DNA of 64,000 nt from Micromonospora lupini (GCF_026342015.1 NZ_JAPENL010000001.1:1984001-2048000), one strand, 5' to 3'; counted from the stretch's first letter, positions 45,499 to 55,484 are shown. The notes: generated by a model not told the origin, from the letters alone. A program made the numbers and translations.

Positions 45499-48023
45499 CC
45501 TCTCCCGCGCCCGCCGCGTACACCTTCCTGCCCTGGGTCCAGGGCGGCGTCAGCCGCTCGATCGCCGCCGCGGACGAGCCGGCCGCCACGCTGCCCGCGC
45601 GCGTGACCCTGCCCGTGTCGCTGCACCTGGACCCCGCCGGCGACGTGCCGGTGTCCGTGCGCCTCTACGGGCCGGGCGACGTGACAGGCCTGACCGCCGC
45701 GCAGATCGTCCGCCGCGACCCGGCACCGGGCACCACCCGCTTCGAGCCCGGCTACCTGCCACAGGTCCAGTTCGCGCGCGCCGACCTCCCCTGGCTGTTC
45801 ACTCCCGCCGCCCCCGACACGACCAGGACGAGGCTGCGGCCGTGGCTGGTGCTCGTCGCGGTCCGGCGCGGCGCCGCGGCACGCCTGCGGCCCGGCAACC
45901 CGCTGCCGGTACTTGAGCTCGACAACCCGGCCGCCGAGCTGCCGGATCTCGCGCAGTCCTGGGCGTGGGCGCACGCGCAGATCACCGGGCTCGCCCCCGG
46001 CGTCCGGCCCGCCGACGCCCTCGCCACCGACCCGGGCCGGGCCGGCTCCCGGCTCGTCTGTGCCCGCAAGCTCGAGGCCGGCACCGCCTACCTGGCCTGC
46101 CTGGTGCCCGCGTTCGCCGTCGGAGTCCAGGCCGGCCTCGGCCTGCCCGTGCCGGACGAGGCGAAACTGGACCCGGCCTGGGGCGCGACACCGACCGGCC
46201 CGCTGCGGCTGCCGGTCTACGACTCCTGGGAGTTCGAGACGGGGCGCGAGGGCAGCTTCGAGACGCTGGTTCGCAGGCTGCATCCGGCGCCGTTCGATGC
46301 CACCACGTCACGGCCGCCGGACCTCGACCTGGGCGCCGCCGGCAGCGGCCTGCCCGCCGCAGGGGTGATCGGCGTCCAGAGCGCGTTGCGCGCGCCAGGC
46401 CCGGACGACCCCCCGGCGTGGCCGGACACCGCCCGGATGCCGTTCCAGACGGCGCTCGAACGCCTTCTCGGAACAACGGCGCCGGACACGTTGGCGCCGC
46501 CGACGTACGGCCAGGTGCAGGCTGGTGTGGGCGGCCTCCCGCCGGCCGGCGCGGAGCCGGCCTGGCTGCGCGAGCTCAACCTCGATCCGCGCCTGCGGGT
46601 CGCGGCGGCCGCCGGCACCCGGGTCGTCAAGGACCGCCAGGAACGCCTGATGGCCCGCGCCTGGGAACAGGCCGGTGCCGCCGCCGAGGCCAACGCCGTC
46701 CTGCGTGGCTCGCAGCTGGCGCGCGAGCTCGGCGGCGTGGTCATGGACCGGCACCTGACGCCGCTGTCCCCGCCGCAGCTCGTGACCATGACCCGGGCGG
46801 CGCACACCCGCATCGCGCTCGGCGGCGGAACCGTGGCCGACGCGCTGCAGGCCAGCCGCATTCCGGCAGCCGCCGCGTCGGGTGCCATGCGCCGCCTCGC
46901 CAGCCCGGAGGGGGCGCTCGCGCGCCGGGCCGCGCAGACCCGCCCGGTGGACATGCTCGCCGCCATCGACCAGGTCGCGACGCGGCCGCCGCCGGCGCCG
47001 CCGACCGGCATGGTGATCGTGTCCCCCGTCGCCCTGCAAGCCGCCGTCGCCGTGCCGGCCGCCGTGGACACCCGGCCGGCGATCTCCGCAGACGTGCTGC
47101 GCGCCCAGCTTCTCGAGCGCCTCGCGCCCGAGAAGACCGTGCTGGCGCGGGCGATGGCCCGCGTGGCCGCCCCCGCGGACACCTGGACGCGGCCCGATCC
47201 GCTGGCCCCGGCGGCCATCGCACCTCGCTTCCCCGAGCCGATGTTCGACGGCCTCCAGCGGGTGGCGCCGTGGTTGTTCCTCCCCGGCGTCGAGGACGTC
47301 GAGGCCGACGGCGTGGCGCTGCTGGAGACGACGCCGAAGGTCATCGAGGCGTACCTGGCCGGGCTGAACCACGAGTTCAGCCGGGAACTGCTGTGGCGGG
47401 AGTTCCCCGGCGTGCTCACCGGCACGGCGTTCCGCCAGTTCTGGGACGTCAGCGGTCGGCCCGGCGATGCCGAGGCACTCGCCGACATCCCGCCGATCGC
47501 CCGGTGGGCCGGTACGCCTCTCGGGCGGCACCTGCGAGGCGGCAGCGGCCAGCTCGTCCTGCTCGTGCGCGGCGAGTTGCTGCGACGCTACCCGACCACC
47601 ACGATCTACGCCGCGCAGGCGACCGGGGCGGGCGCGCTGGACGCGACGACGCGGCTACAGCCCATGTTCCGCGCCGCGCTGCCGCCGGACATCGTGCTTG
47701 TGGGTTTCGGGCTGAGCGAGGAGGCGGCCCTCGCCGCGCCGGGCTGGTACTTCGTCTTCGAGCAGTACCCCGGCGAGCCGCGGTTCGGCTTCGACGAGGT
47801 CGCCGGCCCCGGCGTCCCGGCCACCCCGGACGCGCTGGCCTGGGCGCACGTGCCGGTCACCGCATCCGGGCACGCCGACGTGAGTAAGCCGTTGCTGTCG
47901 GCGTCCGCAGGGCTGCAGGCCCAGTGGGGCAAGAACGCTGCCACCACTGCGTTCGTGACCTTCCAGCAGCCGTTCCGGATCGCCATGCACGCCTCGCGCC
48001 TGATTGCCCGGAGGACCACATGA
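45495..48023 (+). CDS. Module protein 3: 842-aa protein of unknown function
   Basis: No known domain is recognised. It begins AAYTFLPWVQGGVSRSI and has blocks that look conserved in kind: VSVRLYGPGDVTGL near 55, RLRPWLVLVAVRR near 117, GLNHEFSRELLWREFPG at ~623 followed by FRQFWDVSG, and LVLLVRGELLRRYPTTTIYA near 690. It ends with a Trp/Phe-rich part (APGWYFVFEQYPGEPRFGF). The protein is soluble and mixed alpha/beta, with Ala/Arg-rich helices in the middle (~370-520). Both ends overlap neighbours by 4 bases, so its dose is tied to proteins 2 and 4. Confidence 0.75.
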   Translation: MTSPAPAAYTFLPWVQGGVSRSIAAADEPAATLPARVTLPVSLHLDPAGDVPVSVRLYGPGDVTGLTAAQIVRRDPAPGTTRFEPGYLPQVQFARADLPWLFTPAAPDTTRTRLRPWLVLVAVRRGAAARLRPGNPLPVLELDNPAAELPDLAQSWAWAHAQITGLAPGVRPADALATDPGRAGSRLVCARKLEAGTAYLACLVPAFAVGVQAGLGLPVPDEAKLDPAWGATPTGPLRLPVYDSWEFETGREGSFETLVRRLHPAPFDATTSRPPDLDLGAAGSGLPAAGVIGVQSALRAPGPDDPPAWPDTARMPFQTALERLLGTTAPDTLAPPTYGQVQAGVGGLPPAGAEPAWLRELNLDPRLRVAAAAGTRVVKDRQERLMARAWEQAGAAAEANAVLRGSQLARELGGVVMDRHLTPLSPPQLVTMTRAAHTRIALGGGTVADALQASRIPAAAASGAMRRLASPEGALARRAAQTRPVDMLAAIDQVATRPPPAPPTGMVIVSPVALQAAVAVPAAVDTRPAISADVLRAQLLERLAPEKTVLARAMARVAAPADTWTRPDPLAPAAIAPRFPEPMFDGLQRVAPWLFLPGVEDVEADGVALLETTPKVIEAYLAGLNHEFSRELLWREFPGVLTGTAFRQFWDVSGRPGDAEALADIPPIARWAGTPLGRHLRGGSGQLVLLVRGELLRRYPTTTIYAAQATGAGALDATTRLQPMFRAALPPDIVLVGFGLSEEAALAAPGWYFVFEQYPGEPRFGFDEVAGPGVPATPDALAWAHVPVTASGHADVSKPLLSASAGLQAQWGKNAATTAFVTFQQPFRIAMHASRLIARRTT

Positions 48024-51000
48024 CCGACCTGGCGGCCATCGCCGCGGCGCGCGCCACGGGCCGCGCGGCCGAGGCCGACGCTCTCACCCTGGCCGACCAA
48101 CTCGTCGCCGCCAAGGCCGATCGCGCGCGGCTGCGCGGCGACCTCGCGCAGCTGCCCGGCCGCGTCGCCGCGCTGCAGAACGCGGTCGCCGAGGCCCAGG
48201 CGCGGGTGGTGGCGGCGACGCAGTCGTGGGACTCGATCAACGCGCAGGCCGCGCCCGTCCGGGCCGCGGCGGCCGCCGCCCACACCGCCGCCCAGAGCGC
48301 GCAGAGCCGGTGGGACAGCGCCCTTGAGTGGCTGGCGGAGGTCCAGCGGGAGCACGAGTCGGCGGCCGTGATCGCCGCCGCGCAACGGGCCGCGTTCAAC
48401 GCACAGCAGACCGCGCTCGCCGCGCGCAACCAGGCCGCGACGGCGGACGCCGCGGCGGCGGCGTTCGACGCGCCGATCGCCGCCGCGGCCACCGAGCTTC
48501 AGGCGGCGCAGGCAGAGCTCGCCGGCGCCCAGCAGCAGCTCGCCGCGGCTCAACAGCAGCTCGCCGCCGCGCAGGCGCGCCAGGCGGGGGTCGAGGCGCT
48601 GCCCGGAACGCTTACCGCCGCCATCGCCACGCAGCGTACGAAGGTGACCGCCGCCTGGCAGCAGTGGGACGCCCTGATCGGCGCCGCGCTCACCGCCATC
48701 GCCGGCGCGGCCCCGACCGACGTCGAGCGCCTGCGCGGCGAGCTCATCGCCGGCGACAGCCCCGACGACCTGGTCGCGCTGCTCGCCGCCGACGTACCGC
48801 TGGCGCTGCTGCCGGTACGGCTCGAGACCCGCTTCGACGGCACCGACCTGCTGGTGCGCGTCTACCCCGACACGCTTCACGTCGACACCCACGAACCGGA
48901 GCTGACCGCCGAAGAGCTCGCGTGGGGCAAGGCGTACCTCGAACGCGAGACGGCGAGCGGCGTGACGGCTCCCGCGACCCTCGAGGCCTGGCGCGCGTTG
49001 ATGACCCGCTTCGGGTCGCCGCGGGCGGCCTGGATCGCCCACGCCGCGGCCGCGCCGGTGCCGCCCCAGCGCGCCGAGGCGTGGACGCGCGCAGCGCGGA
49101 CGAATGTGCTGCCCGACCGTTGGGTCGCGCTTGGCTACCGCGGCGGCGCCCGTCAGTTCGCCACGCTCGGGCGCCCGATCGCGGACACCCTGGCCCTCGG
49201 TCCGGACCCCCACGACACCGCAGCGGGCGATCCCGCGGCACCGCTCGGGCCGGCCGCGCAGTGGCTCGTGGACTTCGATCGTGCCGTCGAGCGCGGCATG
49301 GCGCTGCGCATTCCGCTCGGCGCGGCCTCCACCGGCCTCGACCGGCTCCTGGTGCTCGGCGTCCGCGTCACCGCCGACGGCACCGAGGGCGCGCGGCGGC
49401 TGTCCGCGCTGCTCGACGCCCATCACTACACCGACGGACTCTCGCTCATCCCCCCGGGCGCGCCGACCAACAACACCGAAAGTGTGCGCTCGGGGTGGAT
49501 GCCCGCCGGCGGTGACCCGGCCGTGAGCCTGCGCAACGAACGCGGCGCCGCGCTCACCACACCGAACTCGGACGGCGCGGTGCTGACCCGCGCGCTCGGG
49601 ATCGCCACCGACCCGCTCGGCCACGTCGACGGCGCCGGGGGCGGCGCGGTCGGGCTGGAGCGCCTGATGCGCGTGGCGCTCTGGCCGGTGACGTGGGGCT
49701 ACGCGCTCGAGCACCTGCTCGGTCCGATCTCCGACGACGCCGTCGCCCTCGCCCGCGGGCACTTCCTGACCAACGTGGCGGCCGGCGGCGGGTTGCCAGT
49801 CGTGCGGGTCGGCCGCCAGCCGTACGGTGTGCTGGCCGCGACCTCGCTCGCACAGTGGCGGCTGCTCGACCCGCCCGACCTCGACGCGCTGATGGTGCCG
49901 CTGCTCACCGGTCTCGCCCCCGCCTGGCGCGCCGCGCTGGACCGGGTGCCGTCCGTCCGGCCCGGCGTGGACCTCGGCGCGGTGCTGGCCGGCAGTGTGG
50001 CCATGAGCCCGGTGTCGGTCCACTATGCCGCTCGCGTCGTCACCCGCCCGGCACCCGACTTCGGCACGATCCTGCGCGTCGCCCAGGCCCTCGCGCCGAT
50101 CCGGGCACTCGGCCTGACGCTCGACCCGGCACTCGCCGTGGCCGTGTTCGACAGGCAGTTCGCCGCGCTCACCGGCCCACTGGTCGCCGATGCGCCGTCG
50201 GAGACCGCGGCGGTCCCTGCGGCCCAGAACTACATCCGCTGGCTCGTCCTGAGCGGACTCGACGCCGTGCGATCCAGTCCCCCGCCGGCCGGCGCGAACA
50301 CGCTGTTGTTCGCGCTGCTGCGCCACGCGCTGCTGCGTGCGTACGCGACGGCCGCGCTGCGCATCGTCCGCGCCCGAGGGCTGGCGCAGCCGGGAGAGGG
50401 CGACGAGCCGGGCCTGGCCGCCGGGGTGCCGCCGTCGCCATGGACGCGCCTCGCCGCGCCGCTGGACGGCGTCACCGCCGCCGGCCAGACACTGGCTCAG
50501 CACATCGACGCGCTGCGGGCCGTCAACAGCGCCGCCGGTTCGCCCGCCGCCGCCCAGCTCACCGAGCTGATGGAGGTGCACGGGGCGCTGCGCCAACTGC
50601 TGTCCGTCCCGAGCGCCGCGCTCGCGCGGATGACCGCCGGCGTGCTGGACCTCGCGTCGCACCGGCTCGACGCCTGGGGCACCGCGCAGGCCTCGCGCCG
50701 GCTGGCGACGCTGCGAACGCGCAAGGCGGGCGTACGCCTCGGCGGGTACGGGGTGGTGGAGAACCTCCGCCCGGCGAGCACCCCGACGGCGAGCAAGGGC
50801 TACATCCACGCGCCCTCACTCGGCCAGGCAGCCACCGCGGCCGTGTTGCGCTCCGGGCACCTCGCCCACCTCTCCGACGTCGGCGCGCCGCTGGCCGTCG
50901 ACCTCTCGTCGCGCCGCGTGCGCGTCGCGCTCTCGGTGCTCGACGGCGTACGAGCCGGCCAGCCGCTCGGCGCAGTCCTCGGCTACCGCCTGGAGCGCGG

Positions 51001-53359
51001 TCTGCACGACAACCACGCCGAGCTCGTGCTGGACCGCTACATCGCGGCGCTGCGCGGGCTCGCTCCCCTCGACGCGCTGACGGCGGCCGAGCACGACCTG
51101 AACGCGGCGCAGGACCGGCAGGCCGGGGCTGCCCAGGTGTTCGGCTGGCTGCAGGCACAGGACCAACAGGCCAAGGCGGCCGACCTCGCACTCCAGGGGC
51201 AGGTCGCGTCCGCGCAGACGGCGCTCACCGCGGCGCAGACCAGCGCGGCGTCGCTCGGCGGGCAGCTGGAATCGGCACAGAATCACCTCGAGTGGCTGCA
51301 GGAGCACCGACCCGGTGGCTTTCCCTCGATCCTGATCTGGCGCGACGACGTCAGCGCCACCGAGGCGACCATCAACGCGTTGCGGCCCCAGGTCGCCGCG
51401 GCGAACGCCGCGGTCGTCACCGCCACGACCACCCTGGCCCAACTGCACGCCCAGCAGCAGGCCTCCGCAGCGCTGGTCGCCGCGCTGGAGCAGCAGGTCG
51501 GCGACCAGCAGGCCGCGGTGGACGCCGCCAACGCCGCCGTGACGGCCGCCCAGGCGCACGTGGACGACCTGCGCGCACACGAGCCGCCCGTGTCGGAGGC
51601 GCTGCGGGCGAACAACGTCGCCGACGGGCTCGGCCTGCGGCGGCGCTGGCGCGCGGGGACCGCCGCGAACCTGTGGAACGACACCACGATCCCGTTCGGC
51701 AGCGCCGGCCTGCCCGGGCGGACGACGCCTGAGGGTCAGGCGGTCGAGGCCGAGCTGCGCGCGCTCGACGACACCGTCGACGCGCTCGCCGACCTGCTCA
51801 CAGCCGAGAGCGTCCACCATGCGGTGCAGGGCAACGCGCAACGCGCCGGCGCCACAGTCGACGCACTCTCGCGCGGGGACGCCACCGCGCCCGACGTGGA
51901 GGTCGTGCGCACGCCGCGCAGCGGGACCGCCGTCACGCATCGCCTGCTCGCGCTCGCCGACGCGCCCGCGGGCAGCGGCTGGCCCACGGACGCCACCCAG
52001 GTACGCGCGAAGGTCGAGCCCGCCCTCGAGGCCTGGGCGGGCAGCCTGCTCGGCCCGGCGAGCCGCGTACTCATTCGGGTGCGCTCGGGGACGACGGTGT
52101 CCACCACCGACCTGAGCGTGCTGAAGCTCTCGGCGCTCGACGCCCTTGCGCTGAGCCCGGCCGGCGGGCCCACCGGGCAGACGGAGGTCGAGCAGGCGCT
52201 GAGCGCCCGCCTCGGCGGCCCGCTGGTGCCGGACCGCGACCCGACGTGGACGCCGGCCCAGCTTTCGCTCGCCGAGTTCCTCGAACTCGCGCGCGCGGCC
52301 CGCGAGCTGATCGAGGGTGCGCGGCCGCTGGACGCGCGCGACCTCGCGCTGCCCGGACCCACGACCGACCCCGGGATCGACCTGGCCGACCTGGCCGCGC
52401 GGGCCGCCATCGCCACCGGCGCGCTCGCGGACACGCGTACCAAGCTCTCCGCGGCGCTCGCCGGCGGACCTCCGGACGCGCTGCGAGCCGCCCTCGCCCG
52501 CGCCGCGAAGCTGGGCGTCAGCACGCCGCCGGAAGCGGCCGGCGCCGCCCTCGCCGAGCTCGACCGCCGTGCCGCGGCGGTAGCGGCGGCGAGCACCGAC
52601 GCCGCGCGGGTCGCCGCCGCGCTGGGTGACGGCTTCCGGCTGCTGCCGCGCGTCACCGCCGGCGCCGCGGCCGAGTTCGTGGGGTCGCTGGCCGACAGCG
52701 CGCCGCTGCAGGGCGGCGACCCGCTGGCGTCGGTCACCTGGCTGCAGCGGGCCGCGCACGTGCGCGAGGGCGCCTCTCGGCTGGAAACCGCGCTGATGTA
52801 CGGCGAGGCCACCGCCGGCGGCCAGCCGATGCGCCTGCGGGTCGCCCAACTGCCGCGGCGGGCCGGTGACCGCTGGGTCGGCCTGCCGGCGACGACCCAG
52901 CAGCCGATCGGGTCGGGCCGGCTGTCACTCGTCGTGCAGTCCGCCGCCGCCGCACCGCCTGCCGCCGGTGCGTCCGTCGCCGGGCTGGTCGTCGACGAGT
53001 GGACGGAGGTCGTCCCCGACCGTACGCAGGTGACCGGCCTCAGCTTCCACGTCGACCAGCCCGACGCCCGCGCGCCGCAGGCGATTCTGCTGGCCGTCCC
53101 GCCGACCGAGGCGCACGTCTGGAGCCTTCCCGCGCTCGAGGCGACGGTGCTGGAGACACTCGAGCTGGCCCGGTTGCGGCTGGTCGACGGCGAGGCGTTG
53201 GCCGCCGGTCCCACCGGGGCTCCGCCTCCCGGCCCGCCGCCGCTGCCGCTCGGGCAGTACCTGCCGGCGATCTACCTGGCCTCCGCGCCCGCGTCGGACA
53301 CGGTGACCACCGACCTCGGGCACGTGGCCGCCACGACCGTCGCACAAGGGGGTACCTGA
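48020..53359 (+). CDS. Module protein 4: giant 1779-aa protein with two coiled-coil belts
   Basis: The ATG at 48020 overlaps the stop of protein 3. Residues ~10-225 are a long Ala/Gln-rich coiled coil (AELAGAQQQLAAAQQQLAAA). Around 264 comes LPVRLETRFDGTDLLVRVYP, start of a ~750-residue mixed domain. A second coiled coil covers ~1023-1190, interrupted by LEWLQEHRPGGFPSILIWRDD. Further alpha-rich and beta-rich parts run to the C-terminus (VTGLSFHVDQPDARAPQAI). No ATPase, membrane helix or secretion signal is seen. Two coiled coils in such a large soluble protein suggest a structural or tethering part of an assembly. No family recognised. Confidence 0.8.
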   Translation: MTDLAAIAAARATGRAAEADALTLADQLVAAKADRARLRGDLAQLPGRVAALQNAVAEAQARVVAATQSWDSINAQAAPVRAAAAAAHTAAQSAQSRWDSALEWLAEVQREHESAAVIAAAQRAAFNAQQTALAARNQAATADAAAAAFDAPIAAAATELQAAQAELAGAQQQLAAAQQQLAAAQARQAGVEALPGTLTAAIATQRTKVTAAWQQWDALIGAALTAIAGAAPTDVERLRGELIAGDSPDDLVALLAADVPLALLPVRLETRFDGTDLLVRVYPDTLHVDTHEPELTAEELAWGKAYLERETASGVTAPATLEAWRALMTRFGSPRAAWIAHAAAAPVPPQRAEAWTRAARTNVLPDRWVALGYRGGARQFATLGRPIADTLALGPDPHDTAAGDPAAPLGPAAQWLVDFDRAVERGMALRIPLGAASTGLDRLLVLGVRVTADGTEGARRLSALLDAHHYTDGLSLIPPGAPTNNTESVRSGWMPAGGDPAVSLRNERGAALTTPNSDGAVLTRALGIATDPLGHVDGAGGGAVGLERLMRVALWPVTWGYALEHLLGPISDDAVALARGHFLTNVAAGGGLPVVRVGRQPYGVLAATSLAQWRLLDPPDLDALMVPLLTGLAPAWRAALDRVPSVRPGVDLGAVLAGSVAMSPVSVHYAARVVTRPAPDFGTILRVAQALAPIRALGLTLDPALAVAVFDRQFAALTGPLVADAPSETAAVPAAQNYIRWLVLSGLDAVRSSPPPAGANTLLFALLRHALLRAYATAALRIVRARGLAQPGEGDEPGLAAGVPPSPWTRLAAPLDGVTAAGQTLAQHIDALRAVNSAAGSPAAAQLTELMEVHGALRQLLSVPSAALARMTAGVLDLASHRLDAWGTAQASRRLATLRTRKAGVRLGGYGVVENLRPASTPTASKGYIHAPSLGQAATAAVLRSGHLAHLSDVGAPLAVDLSSRRVRVALSVLDGVRAGQPLGAVLGYRLERGLHDNHAELVLDRYIAALRGLAPLDALTAAEHDLNAAQDRQAGAAQVFGWLQAQDQQAKAADLALQGQVASAQTALTAAQTSAASLGGQLESAQNHLEWLQEHRPGGFPSILIWRDDVSATEATINALRPQVAAANAAVVTATTTLAQLHAQQQASAALVAALEQQVGDQQAAVDAANAAVTAAQAHVDDLRAHEPPVSEALRANNVADGLGLRRRWRAGTAANLWNDTTIPFGSAGLPGRTTPEGQAVEAELRALDDTVDALADLLTAESVHHAVQGNAQRAGATVDALSRGDATAPDVEVVRTPRSGTAVTHRLLALADAPAGSGWPTDATQVRAKVEPALEAWAGSLLGPASRVLIRVRSGTTVSTTDLSVLKLSALDALALSPAGGPTGQTEVEQALSARLGGPLVPDRDPTWTPAQLSLAEFLELARAARELIEGARPLDARDLALPGPTTDPGIDLADLAARAAIATGALADTRTKLSAALAGGPPDALRAALARAAKLGVSTPPEAAGAALAELDRRAAAVAAASTDAARVAAALGDGFRLLPRVTAGAAAEFVGSLADSAPLQGGDPLASVTWLQRAAHVREGASRLETALMYGEATAGGQPMRLRVAQLPRRAGDRWVGLPATTQQPIGSGRLSLVVQSAAAAPPAAGASVAGLVVDEWTEVVPDRTQVTGLSFHVDQPDARAPQAILLAVPPTEAHVWSLPALEATVLETLELARLRLVDGEALAAGPTGAPPPGPPPLPLGQYLPAIYLASAPASDTVTTDLGHVAATTVAQGGT

Positions 53360-55038
53360 TGGCCGTCGAGCCGACACGCTGGGCCCGGCTGGAGCCCGCC
53401 GCCCGCGACCCGGAGCTCGCGCCGGGCCTGGAGGCGCGCGTCCACGATCCGCTCTGGCTGCTGGGACGCCAGTGGCAGTTCGGCGAGTTCGCCGCGAGCG
53501 ACGCCGGCAGCGCGATCCTCGCGCAGGTCACGGCGTCGGTCGCGCCGCTGAGCAAGCTGCGGCCGGGCCGGCTCACGCCGACCCCACGCATCGGCAACTA
53601 CTCGGCCACGGCGATGCCGTTGGAGGCGCTCGTGGAGGCCGACGACATCCACGCCGCACCGACCGCGCGCATGCGCGTCCGCGCGGGACAGCACTTCGAG
53701 CGACTGCTCGCCACGCGCAGCCTCGGCACGTACGTGAGCGGCTACCGCACCGCCTATCCGATCGCGGCGACACCCGACCCCGGCGACTCGCCCAGCCGGC
53801 GCTTCCTGATCATGGTGGCGGGCCGCGCCATCGACGGCGAGAAGCTGTACCGCGACCTCAAGACATCGCTGCGGGCGACGCCGCCCGCGCTGCCCGCCAC
53901 CCCGGTGATCCCCGCGGCAGACGCCGCCGCCGTGACCGTGGCGGCGCAGGCCTGGGTGACGTGGATGGACGCGCTCGTGTTCACCGGCTCCGGTGCGCCC
54001 GCCGCCTGGATGCCCGACCGCCTGGAGTACGCGTTCGGTACGGCATCCGCGGACGGGATCACGCTCGAAGCCGCCGAGTACTCCGACGGGCGGCTGGACT
54101 GGCACGCGTTCGACGCCACCGGCACGCCGGCCGTCCCGCCGGTGGGGCGCGGCACGCTCGGCCCGGTGACCGTCGTCCCGGCCGCCGTCACCTACCCCGG
54201 CATGCCGGCTCCGCGACTGTGGGAGTTCGAGGACGGGCGCGTCAACTTCGGGGCTGTCGACGCGCACCCCGAAGACCTGGGACGCCTCCTGCTGGCCGGC
54301 TTCGGGCTCATCTACGGCGCCGACTGGTTGCTCGTCCCGCTCGAGGCCGCGATCGGCAGCGTCGTGCGGATCACGCGGCTCGACGTGCGCGACACGTTCG
54401 GTCGCACCACCACGGTCGGGCCGACCGCCCCGGCCGGCGACTGGGGCATGTTCGGCCTGTCGCGCGCGGACGGGACGCCGGACACCGCCCTGCTGCTCGC
54501 GCCCACGCTCGCCGCGAGCGTTCAGGGCCGCGATCTGGAAGATGTCCTACTGCTGCGCGACGAGGCGGCGAACCTCGCCTGGGCGATCGAACGGATTACC
54601 GAGGGCGAGGACGGCCGTCCGGCCGATCGTGCGCAGGCGGCCTACGAGGCGGCCCCCGCCGACCCACCGCCGGGGGCCGCCGGCACGCTGCCGTACCGCC
54701 TGCGCACCGACCCGCCGGCACACTGGTTCCCGCTCCTGCCGCAACGCCGGCTGCCCACCGACCCGTCGATGAGCTTCCGACTCGGCGCCATCCCGCGCCA
54801 GCAGCCCGCCGCGCCGCTGCGCCCGCGGGGCCGGCTGCTGGCCCCGATGGTCAAGGACCCGAGCCTCAGGCTCCGCGAGGAGGAGGTCCCGCGCGAAGGC
54901 GCACGGGCGACCCGCGCCTACCAGCTCGCCCGTTGGATCGACGGAACCACGCTGCTCTGGCTCGGCAGGCGCAAGAGCGTCGGGCGCGGGGAGGGCTCCA
55001 GCGGCCTGCGCTTCGACACCGCCGACCCGCCCGCCTGA
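53359..55038 (+). CDS. Module protein 5: 559-aa protein of unknown function
   Basis: It starts with TGATG overlap to protein 4. The N-terminus RWARLEPAARDPELAPGLEA leads into HDPLWLLGRQWQFGEF at residues ~30-45, a striking aromatic block followed by DAGSAI. Later blocks are LWEFEDGRVNFGAVDA, GFGLIYGADWLLVPLE and LDVRDTFGRTT, then a Pro/Arg-rich C-terminal third ending in AYQLARWIDGTTLLWLGRR. Mixed alpha/beta, soluble, no known domain. It is the last gene of the module; an imperfect hairpin follows. Confidence 0.78.
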   Translation: MAVEPTRWARLEPAARDPELAPGLEARVHDPLWLLGRQWQFGEFAASDAGSAILAQVTASVAPLSKLRPGRLTPTPRIGNYSATAMPLEALVEADDIHAAPTARMRVRAGQHFERLLATRSLGTYVSGYRTAYPIAATPDPGDSPSRRFLIMVAGRAIDGEKLYRDLKTSLRATPPALPATPVIPAADAAAVTVAAQAWVTWMDALVFTGSGAPAAWMPDRLEYAFGTASADGITLEAAEYSDGRLDWHAFDATGTPAVPPVGRGTLGPVTVVPAAVTYPGMPAPRLWEFEDGRVNFGAVDAHPEDLGRLLLAGFGLIYGADWLLVPLEAAIGSVVRITRLDVRDTFGRTTTVGPTAPAGDWGMFGLSRADGTPDTALLLAPTLAASVQGRDLEDVLLLRDEAANLAWAIERITEGEDGRPADRAQAAYEAAPADPPPGAAGTLPYRLRTDPPAHWFPLLPQRRLPTDPSMSFRLGAIPRQQPAAPLRPRGRLLAPMVKDPSLRLREEEVPREGARATRAYQLARWIDGTTLLWLGRRKSVGRGEGSSGLRFDTADPPA

Positions 55039-55041
55039 GTC

Positions 55042-55070
55042 CCGGGCCCGGCGGCTCCACCGGGGGCCGG
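55042..55070. terminator. Imperfect GC-rich hairpin after the five-gene module
   Basis: CCGGGCCCGG (55042-55051) pairs with CGGGGGCCGG (55061-55070) except at two positions, around a 9-base loop, starting four bases after the last stop codon. There is no T-run. It is a reasonable end point for the module's transcript. Confidence 0.4.
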
Positions 55071-55135
55071 CATGCCTCCGGCTACGGATAGAGGCGGATC
55101 AGCTTTTCTGCCTAAGCCCCGGGAACTCGTGATCC

Positions 55136-55441
55136 TTACGCCTGCTCGATGTCCGAGAACAGCCCCTTGAACGTGACCTGCGTCCCCACGAGGGTGCCGA
55201 AGACATCAGCGGCAACTGTTGTCGCGACCGCTGCGGAGGCGTCCTCGTAGCTGTCGAAGTAGAGGTCGAGCGTCCGGTAGGCGGGGGTAGCGGTGCCATC
55301 CTCCTTCGGCCACACTTTCGCAGACTCGAGTCGCCGCAGCTTCGGGAACTTCGCTGCGGCAGCCTTCACGTCCGCGTAGGCCCGCTCGAAGTCGTCGGGG
55401 CTCGCAGGGTTATCGATGACGATAGTGATCTTGGTGGGCAA
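55136..55441 (-). CDS. EthD-family protein
   Basis: 101 residues from a TTG start at 55441 preceded by GAGGAG. The sequence (KITIVIDNPASPDDFERAY, LRRLESAKVWPK, YRTLDLYFDSYEDASAA) follows the EthD dimeric ferredoxin-like fold, a family named from ether degradation but mostly uncharacterised. A palindrome at 55467 lies between it and the next upstream gene and shares the motif found near the TetR gene at 57609, suggesting common control. Confidence 0.82.
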   Translation of the reverse strand: MPTKITIVIDNPASPDDFERAYADVKAAAAKFPKLRRLESAKVWPKEDGTATPAYRTLDLYFDSYEDASAAVATTVAADVFGTLVGTQVTFKGLFSDIEQA

Positions 55442-55466
55442 GGGGTTCTCCTCGAAGTGAAAAAAA

Positions 55467-55484
55467 TGTTCGTTCTATCGAACA
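55467..55484. promoter_or_regulatory. Operator-like palindrome TGTTCGTTCTATCGAACA
   Basis: Six-base arms TGTTCG/CGAACA, 26 bases before the EthD start. The core CGTTCTATC is shared with 57583-57592 upstream of the TetR gene and, with one change, with 57534-57542. Confidence 0.6.

Noticed and set aside
47606..50809. Minus-strand open frame of ~1067 codons across two module genes
   Set aside because: It crosses the junction of two coupled plus-strand genes and has no domain or RBS.
49693..51732. Additional plus-strand frame inside the 1779-aa gene
   Set aside because: Shadow frame made of Arg/Ala/Gly-rich sequence; the main frame has coherent coiled coils and spans it completely.
41037..55038. 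The module as a contractile injection system or phage tail
   Set aside because: No sheath, tube, baseplate, tape-measure or AAA+ ATPase signatures were seen in any of the five proteins.
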